DNA of 64,000 nucleotides from an uncultured Lachnospiraceae bacterium (lineage in GTDB: Bacteria; Bacillota; Clostridia; Lachnospirales; Lachnospiraceae). Below the pieces are notes generated by a model. The model was not told where the DNA came from. It did not search any database and saw only the letters and a list, made by a program, of their open reading frames with translations. The position numbers and the translations under genes were made by a program. Each line of letters starts with the position of its first letter. Positions within the stretch are counted from its first letter, which is position 1. This document shows positions 41,525-51,037 of the stretch, piece by piece. Location of the stretch: NCBI GenBank assembly GCA_910577175.1, contig CAJTLU010000011.1:59535-123534 (forward strand), given 5' to 3'.

Positions 41525-44500
41525 CTAGTCCAGGTCAAACAGACCGCGCGGTATAATATAGGCAACCGTCTCGCTCGGATCGGTCGTTGTTCCCTCATCC
41601 CCATAAGTCATTGCAATATCAATCGTAAGCCCGGTCGTACCTACCGCCTGTTTGCCATCCACCGCCGTTTCTATCGTAAGCGGTACGTCTACATAGTACA
41701 CATCTGCGGCAGAGGCTTTAAATTTTGTTGCAGATGTCTTCGTATCCATAAAGACATCTCCGTCCTTTTTAAATATTGCCAAAGGCGTTTCTGTGCCGTT
41801 TACAGAAAGTGTCAGGTCATACATTACATTGCCGTAAGTATTGGCATTTTTAATGTAGAAATATACTCTCTTCGACTGTGCCATCTCCGTTCTGTCAAGT
41901 GCATATCCGCTGCCATCCGCCTTCTGCAGCTGGTAGCTTTCTACAATATCATTACCAAACGCTTTCCCTGCATCCGAAGAATTTACATCCACACACATAA
42001 AATACTCGTCGGAACTGCCGTTGAGTGCAGCGTCGTCATTCACAATAATTGCCTGAACCGGCTTTGCAGTTGCGCGGTATGCTGCAACGAATGTATTGAT
42101 AAACAGCCTGATTTCGTCATCTGTCATGGAGCCGCTGTGCCCTACGCCGGAGTACGTTACATTTTTTACATTGTAAATATAGTAATTATTACGCACATCA
42201 TTCGGAGTTGCGTTGTAATATGCCTTCACCGTGCTGTCCCACTCGCTGCTCCAGTCAGGATTGCTGCCCAGACAGTACCATACTACTACATCGCCCCGCT
42301 CTAAATCAAGCTGGTAATACTGCGGATGTGTCGCTGTTACCGCAATCTTTTCCGGAATTTTATACGGATACTCCGTAATTGCTCCCTTATTTACCTGCGT
42401 AACCTGTGTCGTAATCAAAAGGTCATCTCCTGCTCCCGGCGCATGGTCAAACCTCAGGAGCGCACCGTTTGCAAAGCCCTGCGTCAGCAAATAACGAGTA
42501 GAACCCGATACCACCTCTGCCAGCTTTCCCTTATCCGCGCTGTCGCCTACCGGCAGATACGGATAATCGGCTCTGTCCACACCGGTTTTTCCTGCATGTT
42601 CCAGAACATCATAACGGTCCATGCCGAAGCTGTCACGGAATCTCTTTGTAAACGTAGCGCCGATACTGCCCTCGCCGATAAATGCCGAGCTGTCATGGGT
42701 GAACAATACCGCTCTCCCGCTTGCGATATACTGCTCGATGGCATCCATCACAATATTATCGCCCCTGCTGTCATAGCCATCCGCAAATCCGATAATCAAC
42801 ATATCGTAATGATTCAGCAGATAATTTGGATTTCCCTCTAAGTCGGCTTTTACCTCATCCTGCTTTTTCCGGACAAACTCAATATTCATTCCGTTAATAT
42901 CACGTGTCCATCTCCAGAATTTCTCTGTTACCGCTTTTGCCGCATCCGGAACTCCTGTAACCGTACTTCCGTTCACCTCGCCGTTCTGTGGGAGATAAAC
43001 CGTAGGAGGCATAACATCCGGAAGAATCTGCAGAATACAAAGGTCTTCCACCTCAGAGCCGTTCGCCTTAATTGCAGATACACCTTCTAAAGAGGAATAT
43101 ACCGTGCTTCCCTTTACAATATCTAACTTCCAGCTGATGCTACCGACACGGTCTGACACCGTGCGCTCTACAATGTAGGTCTTTCCTCCCTGCAAGGTCG
43201 TTACAATGTTGCCGCGACCGCCCCCAGGAAGCGTTGCATATACGTTTACGTCGATATTTTCCTCCGGCGCAAACTTTCCGTCTCCGTTGATATCCACATA
43301 AAGCGCAAGCTTATAAGACGTACCCGCAGGCGCCTTCAGCGTAAACTTATACCGCAACGTGCGGTTGCTGTTATTATAATAGTTAATATACTTTTCAGCA
43401 TCGCTCTTTGTCCCGTCGTACAAAATCGGGCTTTCATGGACTACCAGTTCTACCGAACGCGCTCTTGCTAATGCTGCCCGGAGCTCCATTTTCGCCTTGA
43501 CATTATGCGTCGGACTTGCCAGTGCCCCCTCATACAAATGCTTCGAAGAGCCCAGCTCTCTCTGAAGGTCATACATATTCGAGTTCCGGTCTATCTTACC
43601 GGAAGCCGTCGTTGCCGCCGCATCGGAGAAGAAACCGTTTCCAAAAAGAAGTGCAGCACCGCTCCCAACATACTCCTTCAGCTTTTCCTTTGCGGCTACG
43701 GTAAGGTCATTTCCAGAATATACAAAGTGGTTTTCAATATCATTATTTCCGGATTTGAGCCAGCCTAACACTCTCTTATAAGAGCTGATATCCGTAAAGC
43801 TGAAATTCCGTCCGGTGTGGGCATAGGTAAAATTCGGATGCATCGTCGGATCTGTTGTAAGCTTATCCATACCGATGTAAATCATATCATACTCACTGAT
43901 ACACTCCAGATTCTTGCCGATAAACTCTGAGGTTGTCATTTTGTCTACCGTCACCGTGCCGGTCGTATTGGCGTAGGTGGCAAAAAAGGTTCTCCAGAAC
44001 AGCTCCGTATGATAATCCGGGGACGGCTGCAGCTCCAGAATCTTGTAGCTGTCAGTATTTTTTGCACTGTCTGCCGTCAGACCGTGCAGCAGATAATACA
44101 AACATTCTGCCGGAGTAAGACTCTCTTTGTCCGGTCCCATCCCCCTAAAGTATTCATAAATATCATAGTTATACTGGTTCTTCCCAACTCCGGAATCCTC
44201 TTCAAAGGTAGAGAAAAACTGTGTGCCGCCGTTTGTCAGGAAAAAGCCATTTCTTACACAGTTCTGCGCTGCTCCTGAATCAAAGTGATAGATGTCGCCG
44301 CCGCCGTCTCCCATGATTTCAAGAGAGTCCAAAACCGGAGTATATACAACGGAATTACTCTCTGGCAGCAGCTGCCACGGATACAGGGAAAACTTGCCCC
44401 AATAACTATTGGCATCCGCAGACGCGTACCAGCCTAACAGACCGGTCTGCAGCTTCTTTCCCTGCTTATCCGTCACGTCAGCTCTGTCTACCGGTGCGGT

Positions 44501-45772
44501 AGCAAAATTCCCAGGTTCCCCGTAAAGCACCTCAAAGGTTGCCGCCGGCATCTGGTATAACAGCAGATACAGCTTATATAAGTTATTTTGCGTTCCTGTG
44601 TTTGACTGATTTACCTTCGTACCATCTGCAAAGGTTCCGTCCAGCTTGATTGTTTTCGTATGGTCTGCTGCAATCTGACTGTAAATATGAGTATCCCAGA
44701 TAACCGGGCATGCCTTTTCCTTATCCAATGCCCTGTCATAAATCTCAAGGACAGTACTCCAGTCCAGCTGGTTTGTCGTAAAATCTGCGCCCTTTTTATT
44801 GGCAATGCGCTTTCCTAACGGCATGCTTTCATTATGGCTGAAATACCCCTCTTTTCTGTAGCCTGCCGCATCCTCATACGCCCGGATAGCAGCGCTGGCA
44901 CTCGCATCTGATGCAAACACAATCAAATCCGCACGCCGGATTAACGCCAGATTCATATTCAAGTCCTCCGGCGTTACCGTATAAACAACCGAATGGTAAT
45001 TGGCAATCCGCTCCTGTACTTCCTCCTCTGAAAGACTGACACGCCTGCCGTCCACATAGTCATATGCAAGACCGATACTTTCCCGGAGGAACGTATTCTT
45101 ATGGGTCAGCGTCTTTACGCCGGTTCTCATATGATACGTCTTATTTTCAAAGCATTCCTTAAAGGACGCGCCTTCGGTATGCGGCGCCTCCCGGTATTCC
45201 ACGCGCTGTTCATAGGTAAGTGCAATACACTCCTGTACTGTCATCGGCTCCCATAGATAATTACCGTTTTCAGCCTCCACACACTTCCCATCTACAAGGT
45301 TATAATTCCCGGTTCCGTCTCCCACATAAGTCATAATACCGCACTGGTCAGCATGGTTCTCCCAGGAACCAGTAAACCAGTCCGGCTTCTCGCCGTCCCA
45401 GAAATAATAGTCTGTGGAGCCTCTGGTATACAGAGAAGCTTCTCCATATACTTCCTTCCAGTCCAGACACATCCGTTCCACGTCTACCGGCTCACAGCCG
45501 TCAATCAGATATCCGAAATGTGCAAGCCCCTCCCATGGTGCAATTTCCAGCACAAAAAACGGGTTGTCTTCGGTTCCGCGGCTCTGCTTTGCCGTAGCGT
45601 CCGTACCACCGGACGGTATCGCAATTTTTCCATTTCCGTCTACGAAAAATCCGGTGCCGCCGTCTGCCAGCGCTGTAGGATTCCCATTTGCCTGGGCATA
45701 TGCCAAAAGCCCCATGCTAAAAGCAAATACAACCAAAATGCAGCTGATAAAAATACGTGTTTTTCTGCTCAT
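41525..45772 (-). CDS. Giant exported DUF5057-like protein of the pilus operon
   Basis: 1415 residues. A signal peptide (about 1-27, FAFSMGLLAYAQA) is followed by a globular extracytoplasmic protein without a C-terminal anchor. The segment NPFFVLEIAPWEGLAHFGYL and following text fit the DUF5057 proteins of Lachnospiraceae. LYVDINGDGKFAPEE resembles a calcium-binding dockerin-like loop. It is the last gene of the type IV pilus operon, after the minor pilins, so it may be a tip adhesin that rides on them (compare PilY1 in Proteobacteria). AGGAGG precedes the start. Role is inference from position. Confidence 0.75.
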   Translation of the reverse strand: MSRKTRIFISCILVVFAFSMGLLAYAQANGNPTALADGGTGFFVDGNGKIAIPSGGTDATAKQSRGTEDNPFFVLEIAPWEGLAHFGYLIDGCEPVDVERMCLDWKEVYGEASLYTRGSTDYYFWDGEKPDWFTGSWENHADQCGIMTYVGDGTGNYNLVDGKCVEAENGNYLWEPMTVQECIALTYEQRVEYREAPHTEGASFKECFENKTYHMRTGVKTLTHKNTFLRESIGLAYDYVDGRRVSLSEEEVQERIANYHSVVYTVTPEDLNMNLALIRRADLIVFASDASASAAIRAYEDAAGYRKEGYFSHNESMPLGKRIANKKGADFTTNQLDWSTVLEIYDRALDKEKACPVIWDTHIYSQIAADHTKTIKLDGTFADGTKVNQSNTGTQNNLYKLYLLLYQMPAATFEVLYGEPGNFATAPVDRADVTDKQGKKLQTGLLGWYASADANSYWGKFSLYPWQLLPESNSVVYTPVLDSLEIMGDGGGDIYHFDSGAAQNCVRNGFFLTNGGTQFFSTFEEDSGVGKNQYNYDIYEYFRGMGPDKESLTPAECLYYLLHGLTADSAKNTDSYKILELQPSPDYHTELFWRTFFATYANTTGTVTVDKMTTSEFIGKNLECISEYDMIYIGMDKLTTDPTMHPNFTYAHTGRNFSFTDISSYKRVLGWLKSGNNDIENHFVYSGNDLTVAAKEKLKEYVGSGAALLFGNGFFSDAAATTASGKIDRNSNMYDLQRELGSSKHLYEGALASPTHNVKAKMELRAALARARSVELVVHESPILYDGTKSDAEKYINYYNNSNRTLRYKFTLKAPAGTSYKLALYVDINGDGKFAPEENIDVNVYATLPGGGRGNIVTTLQGGKTYIVERTVSDRVGSISWKLDIVKGSTVYSSLEGVSAIKANGSEVEDLCILQILPDVMPPTVYLPQNGEVNGSTVTGVPDAAKAVTEKFWRWTRDINGMNIEFVRKKQDEVKADLEGNPNYLLNHYDMLIIGFADGYDSRGDNIVMDAIEQYIASGRAVLFTHDSSAFIGEGSIGATFTKRFRDSFGMDRYDVLEHAGKTGVDRADYPYLPVGDSADKGKLAEVVSGSTRYLLTQGFANGALLRFDHAPGAGDDLLITTQVTQVNKGAITEYPYKIPEKIAVTATHPQYYQLDLERGDVVVWYCLGSNPDWSSEWDSTVKAYYNATPNDVRNNYYIYNVKNVTYSGVGHSGSMTDDEIRLFINTFVAAYRATAKPVQAIIVNDDAALNGSSDEYFMCVDVNSSDAGKAFGNDIVESYQLQKADGSGYALDRTEMAQSKRVYFYIKNANTYGNVMYDLTLSVNGTETPLAIFKKDGDVFMDTKTSATKFKASAADVYYVDVPLTIETAVDGKQAVGTTGLTIDIAMTYGDEGTTTDPSETVAYIIPRGLFDLD

Positions 45773-45787
45773 GCGTGGCCCCTCCTC

Positions 45788-46354
45788 CTAGTTTTTTCTT
45801 GTATTCCGAAGAGATATAATAGAATTACTGTAATACTCTTTCCCGCCTACCTGAAATCTCACATCTACGCCAACTAGTCCATTGGCATCGCTTACCGCTT
45901 TTGCAAAGCTTTCCGTTCTGACTACAAAGTCATCGATATAATTTGCCAGAAATGCCTTTGAGCGTCCCTTCGTCTGTAACTCACTAAGCTTTTCGCTGTC
46001 CGTTCCGCCCTCTGCCACCTTGGAGAACCAAAGCTCTTTTCCCGTCAGGGCCAGAATATGCGCTCCGTCCCGTTGTACCTCTACGGCATAGCTGATTCCT
46101 TCGGGATACGCTTCACTTCCAATGACCCGGAAGTCCGTCGACTCTTGAAACAGCTCCGTAAGAAAGAGCGTCGCCGCCTGCGATTCCATCTGCAGCAGCG
46201 TTTCTGAATTTACATTTTGATAATGTTTAAGACCCGTTGATAAAAAACCGACAACTGCCAGGGTAACAACCGACGAAATCAACAGGGTAACAATCAATTC
46301 AATCAGAGAAAAGCCGCCGTCCGAACTTCTGCTGTTTTGTCCTTCTTTCTTCAT
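45788..46354 (-). CDS. Type IV prepilin-like protein (PilW/GspJ-like)
   Basis: 188 residues. Prepilin leader ending SSDGG, then FSLIELIVTLLISSVV with Glu5 present; this is the PilD cleavage site. The rest is a small extracytoplasmic domain with a GYALTGKELWF-like strand. AGGAGGG is 8 nt upstream. Next to the DUF5057-like gene (15 bp gap). A minor pilin. Confidence 0.85.
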   Translation of the reverse strand: MKKEGQNSRSSDGGFSLIELIVTLLISSVVTLAVVGFLSTGLKHYQNVNSETLLQMESQAATLFLTELFQESTDFRVIGSEAYPEGISYAVEVQRDGAHILALTGKELWFSKVAEGGTDSEKLSELQTKGRSKAFLANYIDDFVVRTESFAKAVSDANGLVGVDVRFQVGGKEYYSNSIISLRNTRKN

Positions 46355-46369
46355 ACAACGCTCCCTCCT

Positions 46370-46867
46370 TTAATTACCAATATAAGAACGCCCTGTTGCC
46401 GTTACCAGATATATGACTACCGCCTTAGTCCCTGTGATTTCTATCTTTTCATAGGTACTCTGAAAGGCTCCGTTTGATTTTTTATAAGAAAACTCACAGG
46501 TATGTACCTCATCAATCGTTGTCACCGTTCCGTCGGCTGCTGTCACCTTAACCGCAATCCCGTTGCCGCCAACCTCCATTTTGTCAAGCTCCGTAGTTCC
46601 TTTCCACAGGATTCCGTAGTAACTGTTCTCTTCTTTTTTCAGCTCCAGCCTGATTCCGGCGCCTTCCTCGGCAGCAATCGTATTCAGCCGCGTCCGCTCC
46701 AAAAGCGAGTTTACTGTCTCCGCAGCACTGGAAGCGTCCATACTGTGGATAAAGGAAAATCCCATGACCGCTCCCGCAGAAAGAATCCCTATAATCAGCA
46801 CTGCCACAACAAGCTCTATCAGCGACATGCCGGCATTATTCCGTTTTTTCCCGATTCCTTGCTCCAT
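46370..46867 (-). CDS. Type IV minor prepilin (GspH-like)
   Basis: 165 residues. Leader RNNAG, then MSLIELVVAVLIIGIL with Glu5 and a Met at +1. A compact beta domain follows (SFIHSMDASSAAETVNSLLE helix, then strands to GRSYIGN). GGAGG is 7 nt upstream. A minor pilin of the operon, probably part of the initiation complex. Confidence 0.85.
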   Translation of the reverse strand: MEQGIGKKRNNAGMSLIELVVAVLIIGILSAGAVMGFSFIHSMDASSAAETVNSLLERTRLNTIAAEEGAGIRLELKKEENSYYGILWKGTTELDKMEVGGNGIAVKVTAADGTVTTIDEVHTCEFSYKKSNGAFQSTYEKIEITGTKAVVIYLVTATGRSYIGN

Positions 46868-46906
46868 ACTGCTGCCTCCGTTTGCTCCGCCTTTCCTTAA
46901 GCCGGA

Positions 46907-48997
46907 CTAATTCTTCTGCCAATTTTCAAATCTGATTTCCACTGCCTCCGTAGAGAGGTAATCATGTGTTCCTTCTCCCATCGTGCCGACCCGGAAATAT
47001 TTTGCTACCTCCGGCTCAAGAAGGAGTGCCTCCACTGCCTCCTGGTCTGCCGTCAGAGTCGTTTCACTTGCAAAGGAAACGCCGTCTGTTGCAATTACAA
47101 GACCCTTGACTCTTCCATTCGTTCCTTGAAAAGTCGCCTTGCCGTTGACTAAAATAATCCCTGTCATAGATACATTCGGAATTGTGGTATCGCCATTATG
47201 CGTCCAGAATTCATAGGAACCAAACCTTGTCTTTGTCCATCCTGTCGGAATCGATGCCACCATCGGCTCGTTCAGGACGGTCTTTGCCACTACATCCGAA
47301 GACGCCCAATCGCCTTCAATCATTCCGTTTGCGCTGAGACGGAACGAGGTAAACAGCGCCTTCTGCCTCTGCTTTGCCGTCGAGGTACTCTGCAGCCGGA
47401 AAACCTCTGCTCCCGAAGCCTTGTTCGGCGCCTGCAGGGTAAGAGTTCCTCCCGTATACTCCATCGTATTACCCAGCGCATAATTATTCTGCGCAAGTTT
47501 AATCTCACTGGAGCCAAGATTCTGAATCTGCTCCCGGATAGCGTCTCCGTGAGGCGTTGCCATATAATCATTGAAATACTTCGTTGCTGCCGCTTCATTG
47601 ATAAAGTTCAGATACAGATAGGTAAACTCGGTCGCGCCGCCGTCCAGTACGACATTTCGCCTCAGATATGGATTCACCGGATCAAGATAAATATCCAGGT
47701 TAAAATCCACCGACTCCTTTTCACCAGTTACCGGATTTGTCACCTCGTAAGGATAGTTCAGACCGGACTTTACAATATCTTCATAGTAATCATCCTTCAG
47801 CATCGGATTGTAGCCGATGGTCAGACAGTCTCCCGGTACCAGATACATTGCCTGCATATCCTTGTATGCCATTGACTCGCCCTGCATAATGGCGTTCCCC
47901 GAACTCCATTTCTTATCCTGAATATAAGAAACGCCGCTTAAAATCAGGTTCTTCAGACCGCTGAAATCCAGCGTAATATCTTTCGCGTTATTAATCGTAA
48001 TCGCGCTGCTTCTTTTAGAAGGCTCGCCGGTTGTATTTCCGCTGAAGCCTACATACTCGGTATTTTCGCCTCCTAAGACAATCCTGCCGCCGTTTTCTTC
48101 GACGGTAAGGTCATCCGAAATATAAAAATTAGAGGTTCCCTCAAGCGTCCCGCGCTCTAACACCTTCAACCCGTCTGCCCAGACGCCGTGACCGCTTGCA
48201 ATCTTCCCTGAATTGTCGATTTTAATCCTGCCCTTTTCTACAACAATATCCTTTTTCACTAAAACCTTATCTGCATTTTTGAGACTCAGCGTTGCATTTA
48301 CATCTACCTTGATTTCACCGCCCGTATATACATTCCCGTCTACTGTAGCCGTCTGTGTCGTCGCGGCAGCCATCGTTACGTCTCCCTTGGTAATCAGGGC
48401 AAAATCCGTAAAATTACTTTTCCCGCCGCTTGCGTTCATGCCGCCTTCTACGTCCGGAATCGCTGCCTGGATACAGATATCCGTCGTGATTTTTGACTCG
48501 TTCCCCTTACTGTCCCGGTAGGTAAAGGTAGCGCCCTTAATCCGGAGGGTATTAGTCATTCTCTCATCTGTGCTCATCTCTTCCTCCACCGCTCCGGCAG
48601 GAAAGTCCACAGCGACCAGGGTCACGCCGACCGCATTACTCATAATGGATGCGGCACCAGCCTCCAGCTTCTTTTTCAGCGCCACCGTAAAATACTCTGA
48701 AATCCGCGCCTCGCGCTCACCGCTTCCCGAAAATGCGGAATACTGGATTAACATATCGGAAAACGCCTCTTCCAGCACTCCCTCGGCAATCGCCTCAAGT
48801 GCGGAAACCATCTCGTCCGAACCGCTCTCCGCCTGATAAAATGTATCCTGTATCTGCTTCTCCAGCTCTTTCATCTCACGGTTATTCGCCGTTACCAGAA
48901 GAAGCATGGAACCAATGACCGACAGCAGTGCAATACAGCCGATTACGAAAATAAGCGATGCTCCCTTATTATTTTTCCAGAGTCCCTTTTTCTCCAT
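46907..48997 (-). CDS. Large pilin-like protein lacking Glu5 (PilX/GspK-like)
   Basis: 696 residues from ATG 48997 (GGAAGG 5 nt upstream). Leader KNNKG, then ASLIFVIGCIALLSVIG: position 5 is Phe, not Glu, as in GspK/PilX-type tip subunits. The mature part is unusually long, with parallel-beta-like strands (NVYTGGEIKVDVNATL, GNTTGEPSKRSSAI). GspK caps the type II pseudopilus tip, and lack of Glu5 is its mark, so this may be the pilus tip. Assignment is by pattern. Confidence 0.75.
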   Translation of the reverse strand: MEKKGLWKNNKGASLIFVIGCIALLSVIGSMLLLVTANNREMKELEKQIQDTFYQAESGSDEMVSALEAIAEGVLEEAFSDMLIQYSAFSGSGEREARISEYFTVALKKKLEAGAASIMSNAVGVTLVAVDFPAGAVEEEMSTDERMTNTLRIKGATFTYRDSKGNESKITTDICIQAAIPDVEGGMNASGGKSNFTDFALITKGDVTMAAATTQTATVDGNVYTGGEIKVDVNATLSLKNADKVLVKKDIVVEKGRIKIDNSGKIASGHGVWADGLKVLERGTLEGTSNFYISDDLTVEENGGRIVLGGENTEYVGFSGNTTGEPSKRSSAITINNAKDITLDFSGLKNLILSGVSYIQDKKWSSGNAIMQGESMAYKDMQAMYLVPGDCLTIGYNPMLKDDYYEDIVKSGLNYPYEVTNPVTGEKESVDFNLDIYLDPVNPYLRRNVVLDGGATEFTYLYLNFINEAAATKYFNDYMATPHGDAIREQIQNLGSSEIKLAQNNYALGNTMEYTGGTLTLQAPNKASGAEVFRLQSTSTAKQRQKALFTSFRLSANGMIEGDWASSDVVAKTVLNEPMVASIPTGWTKTRFGSYEFWTHNGDTTIPNVSMTGIILVNGKATFQGTNGRVKGLVIATDGVSFASETTLTADQEAVEALLLEPEVAKYFRVGTMGEGTHDYLSTEAVEIRFENWQKN

Positions 48998-49018
48998 AAA
49001 TACCTTCCTTCCCATCTG

Positions 49019-50260
49019 TTACTGCAGACATGCTACCGGTTCCTTTGTCTCCGTAAGTACAGCTCCCGTTGCCGGGTCAATTACCTCTATTTTTATCGTC
49101 ACGACGCGATGCTCTGTATTGCCCGCAACAAGTGAGTTTGCTTCTTCCTTTACCGTGGACGGCTTTGTATCTACGCTCAGCGCGGACGAGCAGTACAGCC
49201 CAAGGCGCAGCGGCTCATACACAGTCAGTGCAGAATCCCGGAACGACACCCGGATACGCTCCGATGAAGTATAGCGTCCTGCAAGGTCCTTGGAAACTGC
49301 GGCGTCTATCGCCTCCAGACCACCCTTCTGGTAGGCAAGGAAAAGATTGGCATCCAGCTGACCCGCCTTATCCAGAATACGGACATCGCTCTCCGACAGC
49401 CCCCTTGCCAGAGCGGAAGGGGCATATAACACATAAATCTGCCGGAGCCGTTCGGCTGTTGCCGGCGTGCCAGTGGAAAGAGCAAACTCGCCAGAAGCAA
49501 AAAACTCTGTCTTAATCTGACGCTCTGCGCCATCCGGCAGACGCAGGCTGTCCGGCACGGTATATACCATATATGCCTTTAGCTGCACCTTATCCGGCTT
49601 TGGCTGGGAAGTTTCCAGCCACACCTCACGCTTCAGCAGATTCTCAATCTCCGCTTCTGTCAATGCCGTTATCGTGTCCGCCGTATAGTCCGGGTCATTT
49701 GCTGCCTTTTCTAACTCAGCGAGATTGTGCTGGTCGACTTCTTCCTCATTCATTGCAAGAAACAGCTCTACTGCGTCCTTATCATACTCCTGCACGGACG
49801 CGTTGATGACAACCGTTTTACTTCCGGTTTCGCCAAACGAAATTACCTTGTGCTCATTCAGGCTTCCGGTCGCATATGCGGATGGCTTCCGGTCTCTTGT
49901 AATCCTGACTGTGTAGCCGTAGAGTCCCTCTTTTACGCCCTCAAGCTCAGAAACCTCCACATCATTCGTATCTGAAAATCTTGTAGTAACCGTACAGCTG
50001 TCCACAGGAAAAAGGTCGGTGTAGAGTCCGAGCGCGTCCAAATCCTTTTCGGAATCAAAACCCTTGGCATATGCCTTTGTATACTCTAACAGGTTTTCTA
50101 ACAGAGTTTCCGCCCCCTGCATTTTCTTGGTTCTGGTATTGCTTTTTGCCGCAGTGCTGAACGCCGACAGTACCGATACAATCGTAATAGAAAGCACGAG
50201 CATACTGACAATAACTTCCACCAGCGTAAAGCCCTCATTTTTCTTTTTTCTTATCAACAC
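49019..50260 (-). CDS. Type IV prepilin-like protein (PilV/GspI-like)
   Basis: 413 residues from GTG 50260, which AGGAGG precedes by 7 nt; the start gives the normal leader LIRKKKNEG before FTLVEVIVSMLVLSIT (Glu5 present). Upstream ATGs would give an abnormally long leader. The large C-terminal part is a soluble domain. Its length is unusual for a minor pilin (often 150-200). 99 bp after pilO. Confidence 0.8.
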   Translation of the reverse strand: MLIRKKKNEGFTLVEVIVSMLVLSITIVSVLSAFSTAAKSNTRTKKMQGAETLLENLLEYTKAYAKGFDSEKDLDALGLYTDLFPVDSCTVTTRFSDTNDVEVSELEGVKEGLYGYTVRITRDRKPSAYATGSLNEHKVISFGETGSKTVVINASVQEYDKDAVELFLAMNEEEVDQHNLAELEKAANDPDYTADTITALTEAEIENLLKREVWLETSQPKPDKVQLKAYMVYTVPDSLRLPDGAERQIKTEFFASGEFALSTGTPATAERLRQIYVLYAPSALARGLSESDVRILDKAGQLDANLFLAYQKGGLEAIDAAVSKDLAGRYTSSERIRVSFRDSALTVYEPLRLGLYCSSALSVDTKPSTVKEEANSLVAGNTEHRVVTIKIEVIDPATGAVLTETKEPVACLQ

Positions 50261-50359
50261 GCTCCTGCCTCCTCTAAGCATATGTACACCGGCGGAATGC
50301 GTGAAGCGCTCCACCGGCGCCATGAGGCGCAGGAAGCTTTCCTTGCGCCTCGTATGTTC

Positions 50360-51037
50360 TTATTTTGCAAAAATATTATCCTCGCCAAGACGGATATCCT
50401 CAATCTTCGGCTCCGTGTAAACCCTGTCAGTTCCAGTAACCGCAAACAGATTCAGTGTCAGCGCCCCGCTAAGGTTACTCGTCTCACTGTCATAGGAAAC
50501 CGAAATCGCCTTAATGTTCATACGCTCCGGATAGGCATTGATGAAATCAATCAGCTTCTTTAACTGCTCATAAGTACAGCTGTAGTTCATCGTCAGGGTC
50601 TCGGTCAGCAGGTCAATGTTCGTATACTGGATATTATACGTTCCCTCTCCTGTGTCCTCAATCATCGGCGTTTCTACACTGGTCAACACGGTCGGCGCAG
50701 AAAAGGTCACGCTCGGAATCTTCACCCCGACTTCTGTTTCCATGCGGGTTACCAGCATAATGCTCTTCTCCGGCGTATTGCCGACACCGTAGCGATTCAA
50801 CACCTTGCTGATTTCCGTTCTGGAGGCATTGATTTTTTCCTTGAACACTTCTTTATCTCTGGACATATTCTTTAACTCAATCCAGCGTTCATTCAGTTTG
50901 ATATTTTCCGCTACCATAGCATTTCTCTCTTCCAGCAACGGCATATAAAGATAAATCACTGCAACAACTGCCAGCAGCACGACCAGGACTAACATCAGCA
51001 GAAACTTTTGTATTTCTTTTCCCATCTTCTTTTCCAT
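50360..51037 (-). CDS. pilO: Type IV pilus alignment protein PilO
   Basis: 225 residues. One membrane helix (about 10-32), a coiled coil (LEERNAMVAENIKLNERWIE), then a ferredoxin-like domain typical of PilO. It would form the inner membrane alignment subcomplex with PilM-PilN. Its ATG overlaps the pilMN stop (TAATG). Identity by position and layout, as PilO diverges quickly. Confidence 0.8.
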   Translation of the reverse strand: MEKKMGKEIQKFLLMLVLVVLLAVVAVIYLYMPLLEERNAMVAENIKLNERWIELKNMSRDKEVFKEKINASRTEISKVLNRYGVGNTPEKSIMLVTRMETEVGVKIPSVTFSAPTVLTSVETPMIEDTGEGTYNIQYTNIDLLTETLTMNYSCTYEQLKKLIDFINAYPERMNIKAISVSYDSETSNLSGALTLNLFAVTGTDRVYTEPKIEDIRLGEDNIFAK

